A DNA stretch of 64,000 bases from Diogma glabrata. Taxonomy: Eukaryota; Arthropoda; Insecta; Diptera; Cylindrotomidae. The stretch is from positions 135,766,943-135,830,942 of the forward strand of contig OY856186.1 in assembly GCA_963693315.1 (NCBI GenBank), read 5' to 3'. The notes below the pieces were generated by a model. That model ran no database searches. It worked only from the letters and a program-made list of their open reading frames with translations, and was not told the DNA's origin. Every line of letters starts with the position of its first letter. Position 1 is the first letter of the stretch. Both the position numbers and the translations under genes were made by a program. Positions 23,160 through 34,962 of the stretch are shown here, in pieces.

Positions 23160-23275
23160 ACTAGGCAGCAAAGTAGTAGATTGACTGCCGCGGCTGATAG
23201 TTCATAGCCGAGCGAGCGAGGCTAGGAATTCAGCCAAGGCAGTCAATCTACCTTGCTGCCGAGTTGAACATATAA
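23160..23275. repeat. Foldback sequence within the hAT
   Basis: GGCAGCAAAGTAGTAGATTG (from 23166) is inverted as CAATCTACCTTGCTGCC (23245-23262), with the GC-rich middle GCCGAGCGAGCGAGGC. A second small palindrome with GGCAGCAAAG and CTTTGCTGCC lies at 23444-23464. Possibly MITE termini; origin not resolved. Confidence 0.55.
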
Positions 23276-24782
23276 TTTTTTCTCCGATTAATTACAATGA
23301 TATGTAATTTAATAATTATTACTTTAAAAATAAAGCAAAATTTTAAAAATGAAAAAAAAAATCAAATAAAAAAATTTTTTTTTTAATCGCAATATCTGTT
23401 TATTTCTATGAAGTCTAATTATTTTGCTACCTAGGCAGCAAAGTACTTGCTTTGCTGCCTAGGCAGGAAAAGTGCCACTTTGCTGACTGAAATAAGTCTG
23501 CAAAATTTATATTTGCTGTCTATCGGAGAAAAATAAATATGCCACGAGGAGTTCATACTTTTTAAAGAAAAAGTTGGTTCCAACAGAGAAAGACCAAATC
23601 TATAAATATGTTACAAAACCCGATGATATCCAAGGTTCATCAAAAGAAACTGATTATCACGTTGATGCAACGAATGTTTCAGAGAATATTGGCTCATCTT
23701 CGGAAAGTAACAGCAACAATACAGAATTAATAATGATAACCTATGATGACGAATTAGAAAGGAATAATGAAAATGACAGTGATAATGCCGCTAATGCTTC
23801 TACTATCGAAGACAGTACTTGCATGGGTGAATCACTTCAGGACTTAAGAGATGTATCACATTGGAATATACTCGTCTCTGGTAATGTTCGTATTGAAATC
23901 ATAAAAAAAGAAAGTGAACATTTTCAAAATAGAGAAGGGTCGTTTGTTACTGTATCTAGACACAGGTTAGACATAAAAGGTGATATTCGCCATCTTTCTA
24001 AAGAATGGTTTCATAAAATGATGAATAATGGTGAAAAAATTTTACGGCCATGGATTGTTTATTCTCCTGTAAATAATAACTTGCGAACTGTATTGCTTCT
24101 GTTGTCGTGTATTTGCTGTCACCAATAATAATAATACAAAATCAACATTTACTACTGGATATCAGAAGCGGTGGAAACTAAATCCCAAAGTGGCCGAGCA
24201 TGAAACTTCAAATGAACATCTGGAGAATTTTGAAAAGTGGAAAACTTTGGAAATGAGGTTAAAAATTCATAAAACGATACGAGACGCAGCCTTGCAATTA
24301 ATATATAATAAAAAACAGAAGTGGAAACATCTTTTATCAAGATTATTGGATATAACTTTGTTTTTATCTAAACAAAACCCAGCATTTCGTGGACATGATG
24401 AAGGACAAAGTTCTTCAAATAAAGGCAATTTCTTAGAACTAACCAAACTATTGTCAAAGTATGATGTAGTGTTAAAAGAACACATTTTGAATTTGGAGCA
24501 TGGTAAATCACCAAAAGTATCATATTTGTCACCAGATATACAAAATGAGTTCATAAATGTTTTAGCGATCCACGTAAAGTTTAAGCTTGTCAACGAAATT
24601 AAATCGGTTTTATATTTTGGAATTATGTTTGATAGCACACCTGACATTTCACATATTGATCAAATGTCAGAAGTGATTCGTTATGTGAAAATTGATGGTA
24701 GTAAAGTGGAAATCAAGGAAGTATCCTTGGATTTTTTCCTTTACGTGGAAAAAAGCCGCTGATTTAAGCGATGAAATTCTTA

Positions 24783-25234
24783 CACTGAAAAAAAAATTGA
24801 AGTAATGATAACCTCATCTCGAAGATGGCAGTTTATTATTCATGCAAAGAAAAGATATTTACAAACAATTTCACCGTGATTGGGACAACTACTCAGTACT
24901 CAGTAACATTTTCCTGATAACAGAATGAGGTGTAATTAAAATATAAAGTGCTATCCAATATAACAGTAGTTGAATAAAGCTAATAACTATTTCCATGAAA
25001 ACATATTTCTTTGGCCTTATATCATGAATTTTTCATTTTAAAATTTAAGTATTTGAGATTAATTGAACTATATTTTATTTTCACATAAATATTTCATATG
25101 ATTGTCTTAACTGCATCGGCTTATCATTGTACGGTTGTTGAATCAGTCTCGTATTTCGATTCGCCATATCTGCCCGCACGGTAAGGTTGAGACAACTGCA
25201 TTTCGATTGGAAATAGGACATGTTTTTTTCAGTG
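24783..25234. mobile_element. MITE with TA target inserted in the transposase
   Basis: Terminal inverted repeats CACTGAAAAAAAA and its complement TTTTTTTCAGTG bound 452 bp. TA lies at both sides, and removing the insert restores transposase reading (EIL then KIL). A TA target with short termini fits a Tc1/mariner-type non-autonomous element. There is no coding sequence. Confidence 0.75.
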
Positions 25235-25529
25235 TAAAATCTTGAAAATGATGGTATAGATGTTATGAATTGTCGCTCCCAAAGGTTATGATAATGCAGC
25301 TGTTATGAGTAGTATACATGGAGAAGTGCAAGCTATTATTAAAGCAGAAAATAACAAAGCAATTTTTGTGGACTGCAAAGATCATTCAATTAATTTATAC
25401 GGCCAACACTCGTCAGTGGAAGCCATTTTTACATGTTTTTCTGCTTCGACTAGCGGCTGGGAAGTACTTGCTAAACACAACAAAGCAACTGTTAAAATAC
25501 TCTTAACAGCGCATTGGAGTGCTCATTAT

Positions 25530-25737
25530 TTATTTATTTATTTATTCATTTCATCTTTAGTATTGCATACAGGTAGACTACTTTCTTAATTTTAAATAAG
25601 TTTTTATATAAATTTACAACAATAAGCTAAAATAATAAACGATTTTTAAAAAATTACAGCTTAAAAAGAAACAATAATAATAAAATCAAAAATACAAAAG
25701 AAAACAATAATAATAATAATAATAATAAAATTAAAAA
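25530..25737. mobile_element. 208-bp insertion with 7-bp duplication
   Basis: Flanked by TCATTAT (25523-25529 and 25738-25744); removal rejoins transposase residues HWSAH and YAAVKVLAKN. It starts with TTATTTATTTATTTATT and ends with repeated AAT triplets. It may be the 3' end of a retroelement in either orientation. Type not certain. Confidence 0.6.
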
Positions 25738-26383
25738 TCATTATGCTGCAGTAAAAGTATTGGCCAAAAACTTTGATGGGATTGTGGCTAAAATTGAGAA
25801 GTTAAGTGATCAACAAGAAAATGTAGACACTAGAGGCGCTGCAACAGAACCTTATCAATGCAGCATGTGATTTTTCGTTTCTTTGCTATCTTTTGTTTTG
25901 GAATGATATTCTAAGAGAAATAATATCTGTGCTCAGATTGGATTCCAAAGCACGGGCTTGAATATTGTTCAATTAGCTACAAAAATAGAGTCAATTCATA
26001 ACGAAGTCTCATTGTAGAAGAGGCAATAGATCTTGCTGCGAAAAAATCGGAGGACTATGACATTCCAATGGAAAGCCGAATTCGTCATAAAAACGCAAAA
26101 AACGAACGGGTGGTGAGTTTGCACCTGATGTTGGACTGACACTGAGAGCTCAACTTAAAAAGGACATGTTGGAATGTCTTGACCGATTCAGTGTTGAACT
26201 CCGAACTAGACTGAATTCAGTTCAAGATTTAGCTTCATTGTTCGAGGTTGTGCAGACAAACACTTAGCTTTTGGCGAACAGTGAAAAGTTAAAATTATCG
26301 GTATCAAAATTTACTGGTTTTTATGATGCGGTATTGGCAACAGAACTCCTCATAGAGATACAAAGGGTGAGGAGGCATTTAAA

Positions 26384-27233
26384 ACCCAAGTAGGTTTTGC
26401 CAGACATTGACATACGGCCAAGCACTGGTCCATTAATGGTTAACAGTACTTGGCTATTGTTGCTGGGCCAATACTAGAACCAACCATCGGCCGAGCTATG
26501 GTTTACAGAAAATAGCCATTATATTGTTACCTTTGAATGGCCAAGCACTGGCCCATGAATGGTAAATATTACTTGGCTATTGTTATTGGGCCAGCACTGT
26601 AGCCATGAATTTGCCGATCTGTCATTTTTTTTAAATTTCACTAGAGTATTATCCCTTTTAGAAGTACATAGTTTAAAAAATTTCACATATAGTTTAGTTA
26701 TCGCCTTGTCGGTTGAAAGACTATGGTAATATAGAAAAGGTTGGTATATGTTTTAATTCATTTTCATTTCCGTTTTATTTTAATTATTTTGTAAATAATT
26801 TATTTAGATTTATGTATAAAAAATATTATTTTATATTTTTTTTAATGGCGGAGTCAGGGCGGAGTTTGCCATTACTCAGCCATTCCTGCAACTGAACCAG
26901 TTGTATGGGGAGTTTTGAATTTTTTCCGTCATTTTTATTTTATTTTAAATTAGTTTGTATTTAATTTATTTAAATTTACATATGATAATAATGTATATTT
27001 TTTTTAACGGCCCAGTCATGGTTGCCAGTATTTGGCCCAAGAATGGCAAACATTTATTGTCCGAAGTTATCATCCAGTAAAATTATGTTAATGGCCCAGT
27101 CGTGGTTGCCAGTACTCGCCCATTGCTGCATTACTGGCAGCCAGTAATGGACCATTACTGGACCTTGATATACATGATGGACCTTCCCAACCTTGTATGG
27201 GAAAGCGGCCAATGTTACAGTTTCTAACTGGGT
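26384..27233. mobile_element. Palindrome-rich DNA element, copy R3a
   Basis: Termini ACCCAAGTAG and, reversed, ACCCAGTTAG bound 850 bp inserted in the transposase just before its C-terminal part. Both halves are full of a diverging motif of the type GGCCAAGCACTGGCCCATGA. The middle holds AATTTCACTAGAGTATTATCC and TTTAGTTATCGCCT, shared with the copy at 37.7-42.3 kb, whose arms carry a different repeated motif. No coding potential. Confidence 0.6.
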
Positions 27234-27548
27234 GTACCTAGACTTTTTGAAATTCATCGTAGAATGGGATTTTTTAGAATTTCTTCCGAATCTTACGGTC
27301 GCACTAAAGTTATTTATGACTATTTGCTATTTGTATTAGTGGCTTCGTGTGAGAGGAGTTTCAGCAAATTAAAATTAGTTAAAAATTACTTGCGGGCTTA
27401 TAATAATAATGCTCATTTGTATTAATTAAAAAAAATTATAAATTACGTTTATCGGCTTTTTATTATTATTGACAGTTTTTATTTTTGGGGTGACACCACA
27501 ATATCCGCCCCGGGTGCCACCCATGCTAGCTACGCCACTGCCGCTTAA

Positions 27549-27870
27549 CAAATACGATTATGAGTATTTTAAACTTCGCTATATTTTTCGTTCAAAAGAT
27601 ACCATTTTTTCTATATTTCTTAAGACTTTTGAATTTTTTTTATTAAATAGCTTCGGAACTAAGTGGGGAAAGAAAACATGAAAAACGCTCTTATTCAATT
27701 TTATTCAAAAAACTGAGCAGTAAAAAATTATAGAATACATTTTTAAGGGATACTGAATTCAAGCCCTTTCATATGATACCCTACTTGACTCGGTAAAAAA
27801 AGTATTGTTTTAAAGACCTTACATTACACCCCGTAAAACAAAGGGAAACCATTTTTTTTGTATCTGTCAT
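27549..27870. repeat. Right flank of hAT, degenerate repeat
   Basis: Continues the repeat interrupted at 20354, with TTCATATGATACC and AAAAAACTGAGCAG motifs. No gene is visible. Confidence 0.55.
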
Positions 27871-28009
27871 CTTCAGGGCAGTGGCGTCATTTCACCAAAA
27901 TCTTGGGGGGGGCGAGAATTTAAATGACATAAAAAAATTTTTTTCGTAAAACATAACATACACATTTTTATACACACATATATTTAAAAGCATTTAAATG
28001 CATGGACTG

Positions 28010-28290
28010 AGAAATAAAAATAAAATGATTTTAAGCTACCTCGGTTACTCTGCTAGATCTTTGTCTTCTGTTGTTGTTTCATTGAAGCGAATGTCGCAAA
28101 GTTCTCCAAAATCCCTTCATTTGTTAAAAATAATTTTAAATTTAGTATCATCTCTGCATTGTTTAAGCATCAAGAAAGTAGTTTTAATTAAAGCGCTTGT
28201 TTTAGAAATTATTATATCTTTGCTTTGTAACTGTTCAGAGAGTGAATTTGTAAACGACAGCAGATCGTGCAGCATAAAAAAAAGGATGAT
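28010..28290 (-). pseudogene. hAT transposase remnant
   Basis: The minus strand reads LHDLLSFTNSLSEQLQSKDI followed by a segment with LKQCRDDTKFKIIFN, which resembles the region before the C-terminus in ZMYM1-type hAT transposases. A stop follows. It is the only recognisable coding trace of the outer hAT, about 90 residues. Moderate support only. Confidence 0.5.
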
Positions 28291-28471
28291 TTTTCTATAC
28301 GATCCCAGGCATCCCGGGATTTAAAATTTATGAATCACGTAGTCCCAGGATCCATAAAACACCACGGGATTGCAATCCCTACGTGACTCCTCTTATGTCG
28401 AATCGTTTTTTTGTTTGTTTGTTTGTTTGTTTTCCTTTATTTGTCTCAGAGAGAAAGAGTTATGTCTACCC

Positions 28472-30620
28472 TAAACTGACCAGAGCCGAATCGTTAAAAT
28501 GTGGGACAAAATGAAAACATTCTTCCAAATACTAGCTAATTAGAATTTCTTTTGCGAGAAAGTGGGACGGTGAAAACGTGCTAACTAGATTGTGCATAAA
28601 TTTACTATTTAATGCTTTCCTTTACTATTTGTTTACTATTTAATTCTACAAAAAATTATTTTATTTTAATTGGACATTTTGCAACCGTTAGGAAACGTGC
28701 TCACAGTGGTTCGTACATTTTCAAAATTCTTTCTAGTGCTGGCATTACCGCCAGCCAGCGAGTTTCACTGTATCCAATAAGTTGGTTATGTTTGACATTA
28801 CTTTTGCCGCAGAACTCCTTCAACTTAAACCAGTAAAGACAGTAAAATATCCAAATTTTTTTAACCCTGCCATTTAAATCAGCAGCACTTCTTATTGCAT
28901 TATTTAGAATACGGGCTGCGAATTTAATACCCAATACATTCTGGTTCAAATTCGCGTTTAGATTGCTTTTAAATTTTCACCCCTTGACGTGACACCACTA
29001 AAATTGGTGTTCGTGTTATCAGCGCAAATTGCAACTAGCTTTTTTGTCAATGTTAAATAACAACAAAAAAACAAAATAACAACAAAACTTGTTTAAGCTA
29101 CTGGAGCTAGCGGCTTTTAGTAACGCTTTTTTATGTTTATCTGTATCTATATGTCTTTTAATATCATAATGTCCGCTGTTAATTTGCAAATTCACTCCGA
29201 CTGGTAATACAATAAACTTTTGCGTCGTTATATTTTGATTTTTTTATAAAAGGATAGTCCAATTCAATATCGTATGAGAATTTACGTAAACGTTTTCTAT
29301 CCGTCTTGATTTGCAGGAGAACTTTTTAAATATAATATTAAAAATTAGTATAAATTTACCTTTTATAGTAGCTTAAAACTTTTGTTACACAATTAAAGAC
29401 TGCAAAACAATTAAAACAATTTATTTTAATTTCACTAAATAATTAATATCTTTTCTGTATTCTGTAAGTATAAGAGGTATACAGTATACCTCTCGTTCTA
29501 TCTTTTGCAAATCTATACCATTTATCAAGTTTTTATGCTGTTTACTTTGTTTTTTCTTTATTGAGAAAAAAAATTAGAAATTAGAAAGTAATAATTTTAC
29601 TTTTGAGCTACCTAGTTAAAGTGTGTTTAAACAGAGTTTGAAACGCTACTTATATCACTCCTTTATTCTTTCAGAGTGCGTAGCTTAAAAAAAAATATAA
29701 CACTCCCACACAGAGGAGTAAAAATAGTAAAATATCATTCTTGCTACTAAATTGAAATAAATATTTTCTTTCAAATACTCAAAACTTTTATTTTTGCTTC
29801 AAATTTGATGCTTTCCAACGTAAAATGCTTCGAATGATTCGTTCAATTATTCATGTATTGTTAGAAAAATGAATATAAAGGATGACTAATTTTGTTCTTT
29901 TGCAAATCGAATAAAAGAACAGGAAAATGTAATCTTTACTACAAAGGAGTAAAATCGAAAAAACAAAAATTTTACTCTTACGAGTAAGAACGATATTCAA
30001 ATTATGAACATTTTAATTTTTGAATATTATTTCAAAGGATTGAAATGAGTGCTCGAATAAAGTAAAATTGTAAACTCTGGTTTGAAAATTTAAATGTTTA
30101 TGAATTTATACGGAAAACTGCGTCTTTTTAAGTAAAATATTTTGTATTTTATTTTTCATAATATACTTTCGATCTCTCGTATATACACTGGGGAGATGTT
30201 TCTATAAACAAAGAAACCTTTTCGCTGAAGTAGATGTGTTAGACATCAATAGATATTTGCAAATTAAAATGTAAATTATTGAAGTGAAAAAAACTGAGTT
30301 TAGTATTTCTATGAAAATTATAGTTAAAACACTATTTAGTAAAAAAAATATTGCACTGGTTTGTTCTCTCAATATAGTTAAATCAACATATACATAACAT
30401 CATACAAACTGCAAGAAAAAACTGTGAAGCTATTGCTTTGACTAAGATATTGCGCAAACTGTACGTAGGTAGATATAAGGTTTTTTGATTATTTCGATAA
30501 TGCGGGCAAATGTGGTGGTAATATTTGTTTCGTGGACGCTTCGTGGGACAAATTTCTCCGTGGGACAACGCAACGAAATGTGGGACATTTCCACGCAGCG
30601 TGGGACGTCTGGGCAGTTTA
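28472..30620 (-). mobile_element. Inner hAT-like transposon with 6-bp duplication
   Basis: The left end TAAACTGACCAGA and, reversed, the right end TAAACTGCCCAGA bound 2149 bp and are flanked by CTACCC (28466-28471 and 30621-30626). GTGGGAC motifs are repeated near both ends. A transposase fragment lies inside on the minus strand. The 6-bp duplication is shorter than the usual 8 bp of hAT. The outer copy was therefore hit by this one. Confidence 0.65.
28701..28949 (-). pseudogene. hAT-like transposase fragment
   Basis: An 82-residue open stretch with IKFAARILNNAIRSAADLN, FKLKEFCGKS, LIGYSETRWLAVMPALERIL and KMYEPL. The TRWL and ALERIL motifs are typical of the central part of DUF4371-type hAT transposases. 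The N- and C-terminal parts are not detected. It belongs to the inner element 28472-30620. Not functional. Confidence 0.75.
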
Positions 30621-31207
30621 CTACCCATAAACGTGCGTAAATTTTACATTTGATTCAAAATTGTACAACCAAATTGTAGAAAAACCTACCACAAAAAAAA
30701 TAGTTTCTCCCTCCCTGTATAAAAAAATGAACAAATATTGACGTTTAGGATACATTTTAGATTTTATTATAACCAACCAAACATACAATTTTTGCTATTT
30801 TATGAATTAAAAATTATAGTCCATATAGCGAAAAGAATTTGTCAGCAAGTTTTCATAACATATTTTGAAAATATTTACATAACTTAATTTGTTCGTGTCG
30901 TTAGAAAATATTGCTTGTCCATTATAAAACATTCACTATTATAAAATCACTGGAAATAATCCGCAATAAATTTAAATTACTCCCGTAATTATTTTTATTC
31001 ATTTTATAAAAATTAGCACAACTATCAAGAAAACTTTTGATATGTTATAGGATTTTTACACGTAAAATCCTATACATTTAGAATTGTTTTTAATTTATTG
31101 TTTTTAAAAAAGCTGTAAAGTTTGTACAATATGATATAGATAAAACACAGGGCCAGTCAGGGTTCTTAAAATATGTAGGGCATGGAGGGATCAGTTTTTA
31201 TTGTTTA
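28950..31207. other. Body of nested hATs without recognisable genes
   Basis: AT-rich. It holds a perfect short palindrome AGAGGTATACAGTATACCTCT (about 29474-29494) and the GTGGGAC repeats near 30540-30610 belonging to the inner transposon end. From 30627 to 31207 I see nothing identifiable. Confidence 0.5.
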
Positions 31208-31830
31208 TTGACATACGAGTTAACGTGAGATATCACATACCACTGGCAATACGACATACGAGTTAACGTGAGATATCACATACCACTGGCAATAGCAGTG
31301 AGATATCAATAGCCAAGGTGACATCTTAGGGGTGGTGGCGGATGAACTGTATTCAGTCAACGTTAGCAACCCTCAATCTTAGCTGTGAAATAATCCTTGA
31401 TGATGAGACGCTATTACTTTCTTGAAGAAACGAGCCTTCATATAACTATGTGTGGGCTTTAATCATTAAGAAAGATGGTGCGTCAAAGGATCAAGGAATA
31501 GGCAACCGGCTGGATTATTGGCAACTACATTTTTGTTTTGATTCAGCAAATTTTTGCCAAAATTTGCAATTTACTTTTTAATCTACTTTTATTTTCTTTA
31601 TTCTATCATAAAATATTGGCCTATGTCATATTTTGTCAGTGATAGGATTTTTTGTTTAGTTATCCATTCTTTAACAAAAAATATTAAAAAATAAAACAAA
31701 GGAAGATTTACGTCCATCAACACCTTCGAACGTATGTTGTTGTGGGTCCTTGGACTTAAAAGGTTTTTAAGTGTTATTGTGACACATATTGTAATTCCTA
31801 CTACACAACACATTTTATTAAAAAAAAAAT
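31208..31830 (+). mobile_element. Short LINE-tailed retroelement, copy 1
   Basis: Starts TTGACATACGAGTTAACGTG (its first 50 bp are duplicated), contains no coding frame, and ends with TGACACATATTGTAATTCC, ACACAACACATTTTATT and an A-run. The final 90-100 bp match the tail of the LINE at 15.8 kb. A second copy lies at 33430. It probably used that LINE's machinery. Confidence 0.7.
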
Positions 31831-31991
31831 AATTAGGTTGTGTTCTCTTGCATGTACTTACTTTTAAGTTTATATAAATTACCAATGGCCAATAACAATT
31901 GAAATTTGAATGTTGAATACTGCACTATGAACTCTCGAGGAGCCCTATACTAATGAAATATTTTGTTTCCTCTGGCTCAGACACGAATATC

Positions 31992-32114
31992 TTATAAACA
32001 AAACACAATCGTTCTTCTAAAAGCGGTAATGCCGGGCACCTTATAGTACGATAGAATTTTGTCAAAATACGCACCCATGGCGTGTTTGGAAGAACGATCG
32101 TGTTTTGTTTATAA
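31992..32114. repeat. 26-bp inverted repeat
   Basis: TTATAAACAAAACACAATCG (31992) continues to CTTC at 32017 and is inverted at 32089-32114 with one mismatch; the spacer is 71 bp. Possibly a MITE, with the ends of the element not otherwise resolved. Confidence 0.6.
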
Positions 32115-32346
32115 AACTGATTTCATTGGTATATTAGTGATAAAATTGGTATATTAGTTAAGAAAATCTTCTAAAAATTAGACGAATTTACAAAATAACC
32201 GTGCATTGAAATTTTTATAGTGTATAATTCTACCACGATTGGATGGTTTTATTGAATCGATGTATTGAATTATTGATAGTATCAGATCCTTGGGGGGGGC
32301 CAATGCCCCCCCCCAGCCCTACCCAATTGACGCCCCTGCTTCAGGG

Positions 32347-33429
32347 TGATCAAGTTAATTTTATACGCATCTTAAATTTCAGGTTCATAGGATTTATAGT
32401 TTATGAGATAACCGATTATTTAATACAACAGAATACAGAGCACACATCGTAGTCTCAACAGTAGTGTTCCGTATAAAAACGGAACTCAAATGAAATAACC
32501 CCCCCATAGCTCAATCCTGCGTACGCCACTGACGTTACCGTATTATACGTTGCAACCCTGGTTCGAAGTTAAGGGGGAACAGGGAACACTGTTCACATTT
32601 TTGAAAATAAGTCGAAAACTGTGCTTTTGAAAATTACAAGAAAAATTGTTTTGGACTAGAAAAAAAATAACCTTTCAAAAGTTTTTTTTTTTTAAATTTC
32701 CACTCTCAACCCCTTTCAAATAACATTTTAATTGATAAGCCGACCGCTATAGTTTGTGTAAAAACTTTACAACATTTCCTATAACCGTGAATTTTTTTCT
32801 TTTGTAATGTTGGAAGTTAAGGGGGGGGGGGGGGTTTCGAAAAATATTAAGGTTTTTGGCAATAACTCAAAAACTAAGCAATCGATAATTTATTAAATTT
32901 CCTCGTAAAGAAAGCATATGCTGTTGATTGATAATTCCGAGCTAGCTCATCAGTTTGATTCACTCAAGTACCGATAAAGTTTTTCTACCTCTTTTCTTCA
33001 AATGATCAAGATTCAAGATATTGATTGCTATATCAAAGATATTATGCATATGCTCTGTTTCTTCATATTTTGGATACATTAATAAAACTACTGGTGTGGC
33101 TGAGTTGTCATATATTATAACTACAATTTTAGTGATTCGTCGCTAAGTGAAATTCAAAATATCCTTCTATCGTGCGTGCAGTATAATCGACGAATAAGAG
33201 CGTCAAAATTATTCCCATCATACAAATTTCCCGTTGGGGATCTACTTCTTTCCAGAACGAGTATTTTAATAAAGTAGTCAAACTGTGGCCTTCGTTTTTC
33301 CGATTAATTCAACCCGCAGACATATAAAGAAAATGTTAATCATTATTTTGCATGGTTTTTATTGTTTTGGGTTTTTTTTTTATTTTTGATCTACGAGTGT
33401 GACAACCCCGCGTACTCCAGTCCCTGCTA
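32347..33429. other. Non-genic stretch with a lone hAT terminus
   Basis: Contains an isolated hAT-type end (32499-32531, reversed CAGTGGCGTACGCAGGATTG, next to a run of seven C) without a partner, and a run of 14 G at 32821-32834. Degenerate repeat sequence with AACTGTGCTTTTGAAAATTA lies between. From 32990 to 33300 the minus strand has broken frames that I do not recognise. Confidence 0.55.
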
Positions 33430-34033
33430 TTGACATACGAGTTAACGTGAGATATCACATACCACTGGCAATAGCAGTGAGATATCATTAGCCAAGGTGA
33501 CATCTTAGGGGTGGTGGCGGATGAACTGTATTCAGTCAACGGTAGCACCCACAATCTTAGCTGTGATATTTCTGTGATATTATTATCCTTGATGATGAGA
33601 CGCTATTGCTTCCTTGAAGAAACGAGCCTTCATATAACTATGTGTGAGCTTTAATCTTCAAGAAAGACAGAGCGTCACAGGATCAAGGAATATGATACTG
33701 GCTGGATTATTGGCAACTACAGTTTTGTTTTGTTTCAGCAAATTTTTGTGAAAATTTGCTATATACTTTTTAATTTACTTTTATTTTCTCTATTCTATCA
33801 TAAAATATTGGCCTATGTCATATTTTGTCAGTGATAGGATTTTTTGTATAGTTATCCATTCTTTAACCAACAATAAAAAAAACAAAAACAAAAGATTTAC
33901 GTCCATACATCTTTGAACGTATGTTGTTTTGGGACCTTGGTCTTAAAAGGTTTTTATGTGTTTATTGTGACACATATTGTAATTCCTACTACACAACACA
34001 TATTATTAAAAAAAAAAAAATAAAAAAATTATT
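33430..34033 (+). mobile_element. Short LINE-tailed retroelement, copy 2
   Basis: Same order as the copy at 31208: TTGACATACGAGTTAACGTG start, GGGGTGGTGGCGGATGAACT, then the LINE-like 3' tail and A-run (about 34008-34033). It differs by small indels. Non-coding. Confidence 0.7.
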
Positions 34034-34962
34034 TAAAAGAATTATCATAATTCACTTATGACAATCCATCTCTCTATTTTTCTTAAATTCCTTCCTCGTC
34101 TAGTTGATATGGTATCTTTAGATATTCAAATCTAACATAATAATGAATATTTAATTTTTAATGTACTAAAACCTCTCCAACTAATGAATGCAATGATCCA
34201 TTGACCATTGCAGAAGTCTTATGATATTTAAATTTGCAAAATCATCCACATCCACATAACTAATAATCTTATAGCCCTACCCAGTAGGTATCTATTAATG
34301 ATCAAATTGCTTATATACAAGAGATAATAACACATATGTTTATACTTATTTTGCAGTATGAATGAACTACATGATATAAGGTAATCGCAAGCCAATCATT
34401 ATCATACTTTTTGCTCACTCGTACAAACGTCACATAGAAAAACTTATGTTTTGAATGTACACAAAATAGTGCAAATAAATTAAACAAAAACCTATTGTAA
34501 TTTGTAAGTCTCTTAACAATTTTTTTTACTTTATTTATTTCACTTACCCACACATACGACACAACCATTTACAATAAATACAATACATACATTAAAATCC
34601 AATTCCAAGCTAATTTTTTCTCAATTGAATCTGTTTCCATTTTTTAAATCCAAATTAAATCGTACTCTCTTATTTTAACTTCTCCTGAAATATAATTTGC
34701 AATTTTTTTGTTTGTTAGTTTTTGTATTAGAAATTCCAACCAAAAATAAACAAGCAATAATAAGAAAAGGAAATAGAAGTCTATGTCTGTCTTTTTTATT
34801 ATTCCAATAAGAATTACAGTCATCTTGTAATTGAATACATAATTTCACATCAAAAGACTGATTGAGTAAGGAAATAGGACAACAATATTTTTCAATATCA
34901 ATCTATCTCATTTTTAGTTTTGTAAAATGTAATTTTGCTTTTGTGTGATAAAATCTTATAGT
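34034..34962. other. AT-rich stretch, nothing identified
   Basis: No coding frame with family resemblance, no repeat shared with the rest of the window that I noticed. Confidence 0.5.

Larger units (their letters stand above)
23541..27425 (+). pseudogene. hAT transposase pseudogene with DUF4371-like core
   Basis: Family order can be followed through many breaks: acidic, Ser/Asn-rich N-terminus (23574-23870), a TTF-type zinc-finger-like segment (KEWFHKMMNNGEK, about 24000), the DUF4371 core (NPAFRGH, NKGNFLELTKLLSKYDVVL and MFDSTPDISHIDQ, 24190-24760), AIFVDCKDHSINLYGQHSS (25305-25500), AVKVLAKNFDGI (25745-25785), and the C-terminal hAT dimerisation motif VASCERSFSKLKLVKNYL (about 27335-27400). 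In-frame stops and frameshifts occur throughout. Three insertions (24783-25234, 25530-25737 and 26384-27233) split it. Similarity to ZMYM1-like/Zaphod transposases rests on these motifs and the CAGTGGCG termini. Confidence 0.85.
20362..27540 (+). mobile_element. 7.2-kb hAT transposon (ZMYM1/Zaphod-like)
   Basis: Terminal inverted repeats CAGAGGCGCAGCTAG (20362) and the complement of CAGTGGCGTAGCTAG (ending 27540) agree at 13 of 15 positions. They are flanked by the perfect 8-bp target duplication CCGCTTAA (20354-20361 and 27541-27548), diagnostic of hAT. A plus-strand transposase pseudogene lies inside. The left subterminal region is expanded into an 18-copy array. At least four other elements have inserted into it, so the copy is old and inactive. 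Confidence 0.93.
27879..32338 (-). mobile_element. Second hAT transposon
   Basis: The left terminus CAGTGGCGTCATTT and, reversed, the right terminus CAGGGGCGTCAATT share a G-run about 27 bp inwards. The perfect 8-bp target duplication CTTCAGGG lies at 27871-27878 and 32339-32346. The 4460-bp body contains a short minus-strand transposase remnant, an inner transposon (28472-30620), and a short retroelement copy (31208-31830). It is degenerate. Confidence 0.88.

Noticed and set aside
30383..30628. 81-residue minus-strand frame ending in the GTGGGAC repeats
   Set aside because: Its N-terminus is the transposon terminus (TAAACTGCCCAGA side), which is structural DNA; no transposase motif is present.
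32821..32834. Run of 14 G as a regulatory quadruplex
   Set aside because: A single homopolymer in a repeat region, prone to sequencing error; no further evidence.
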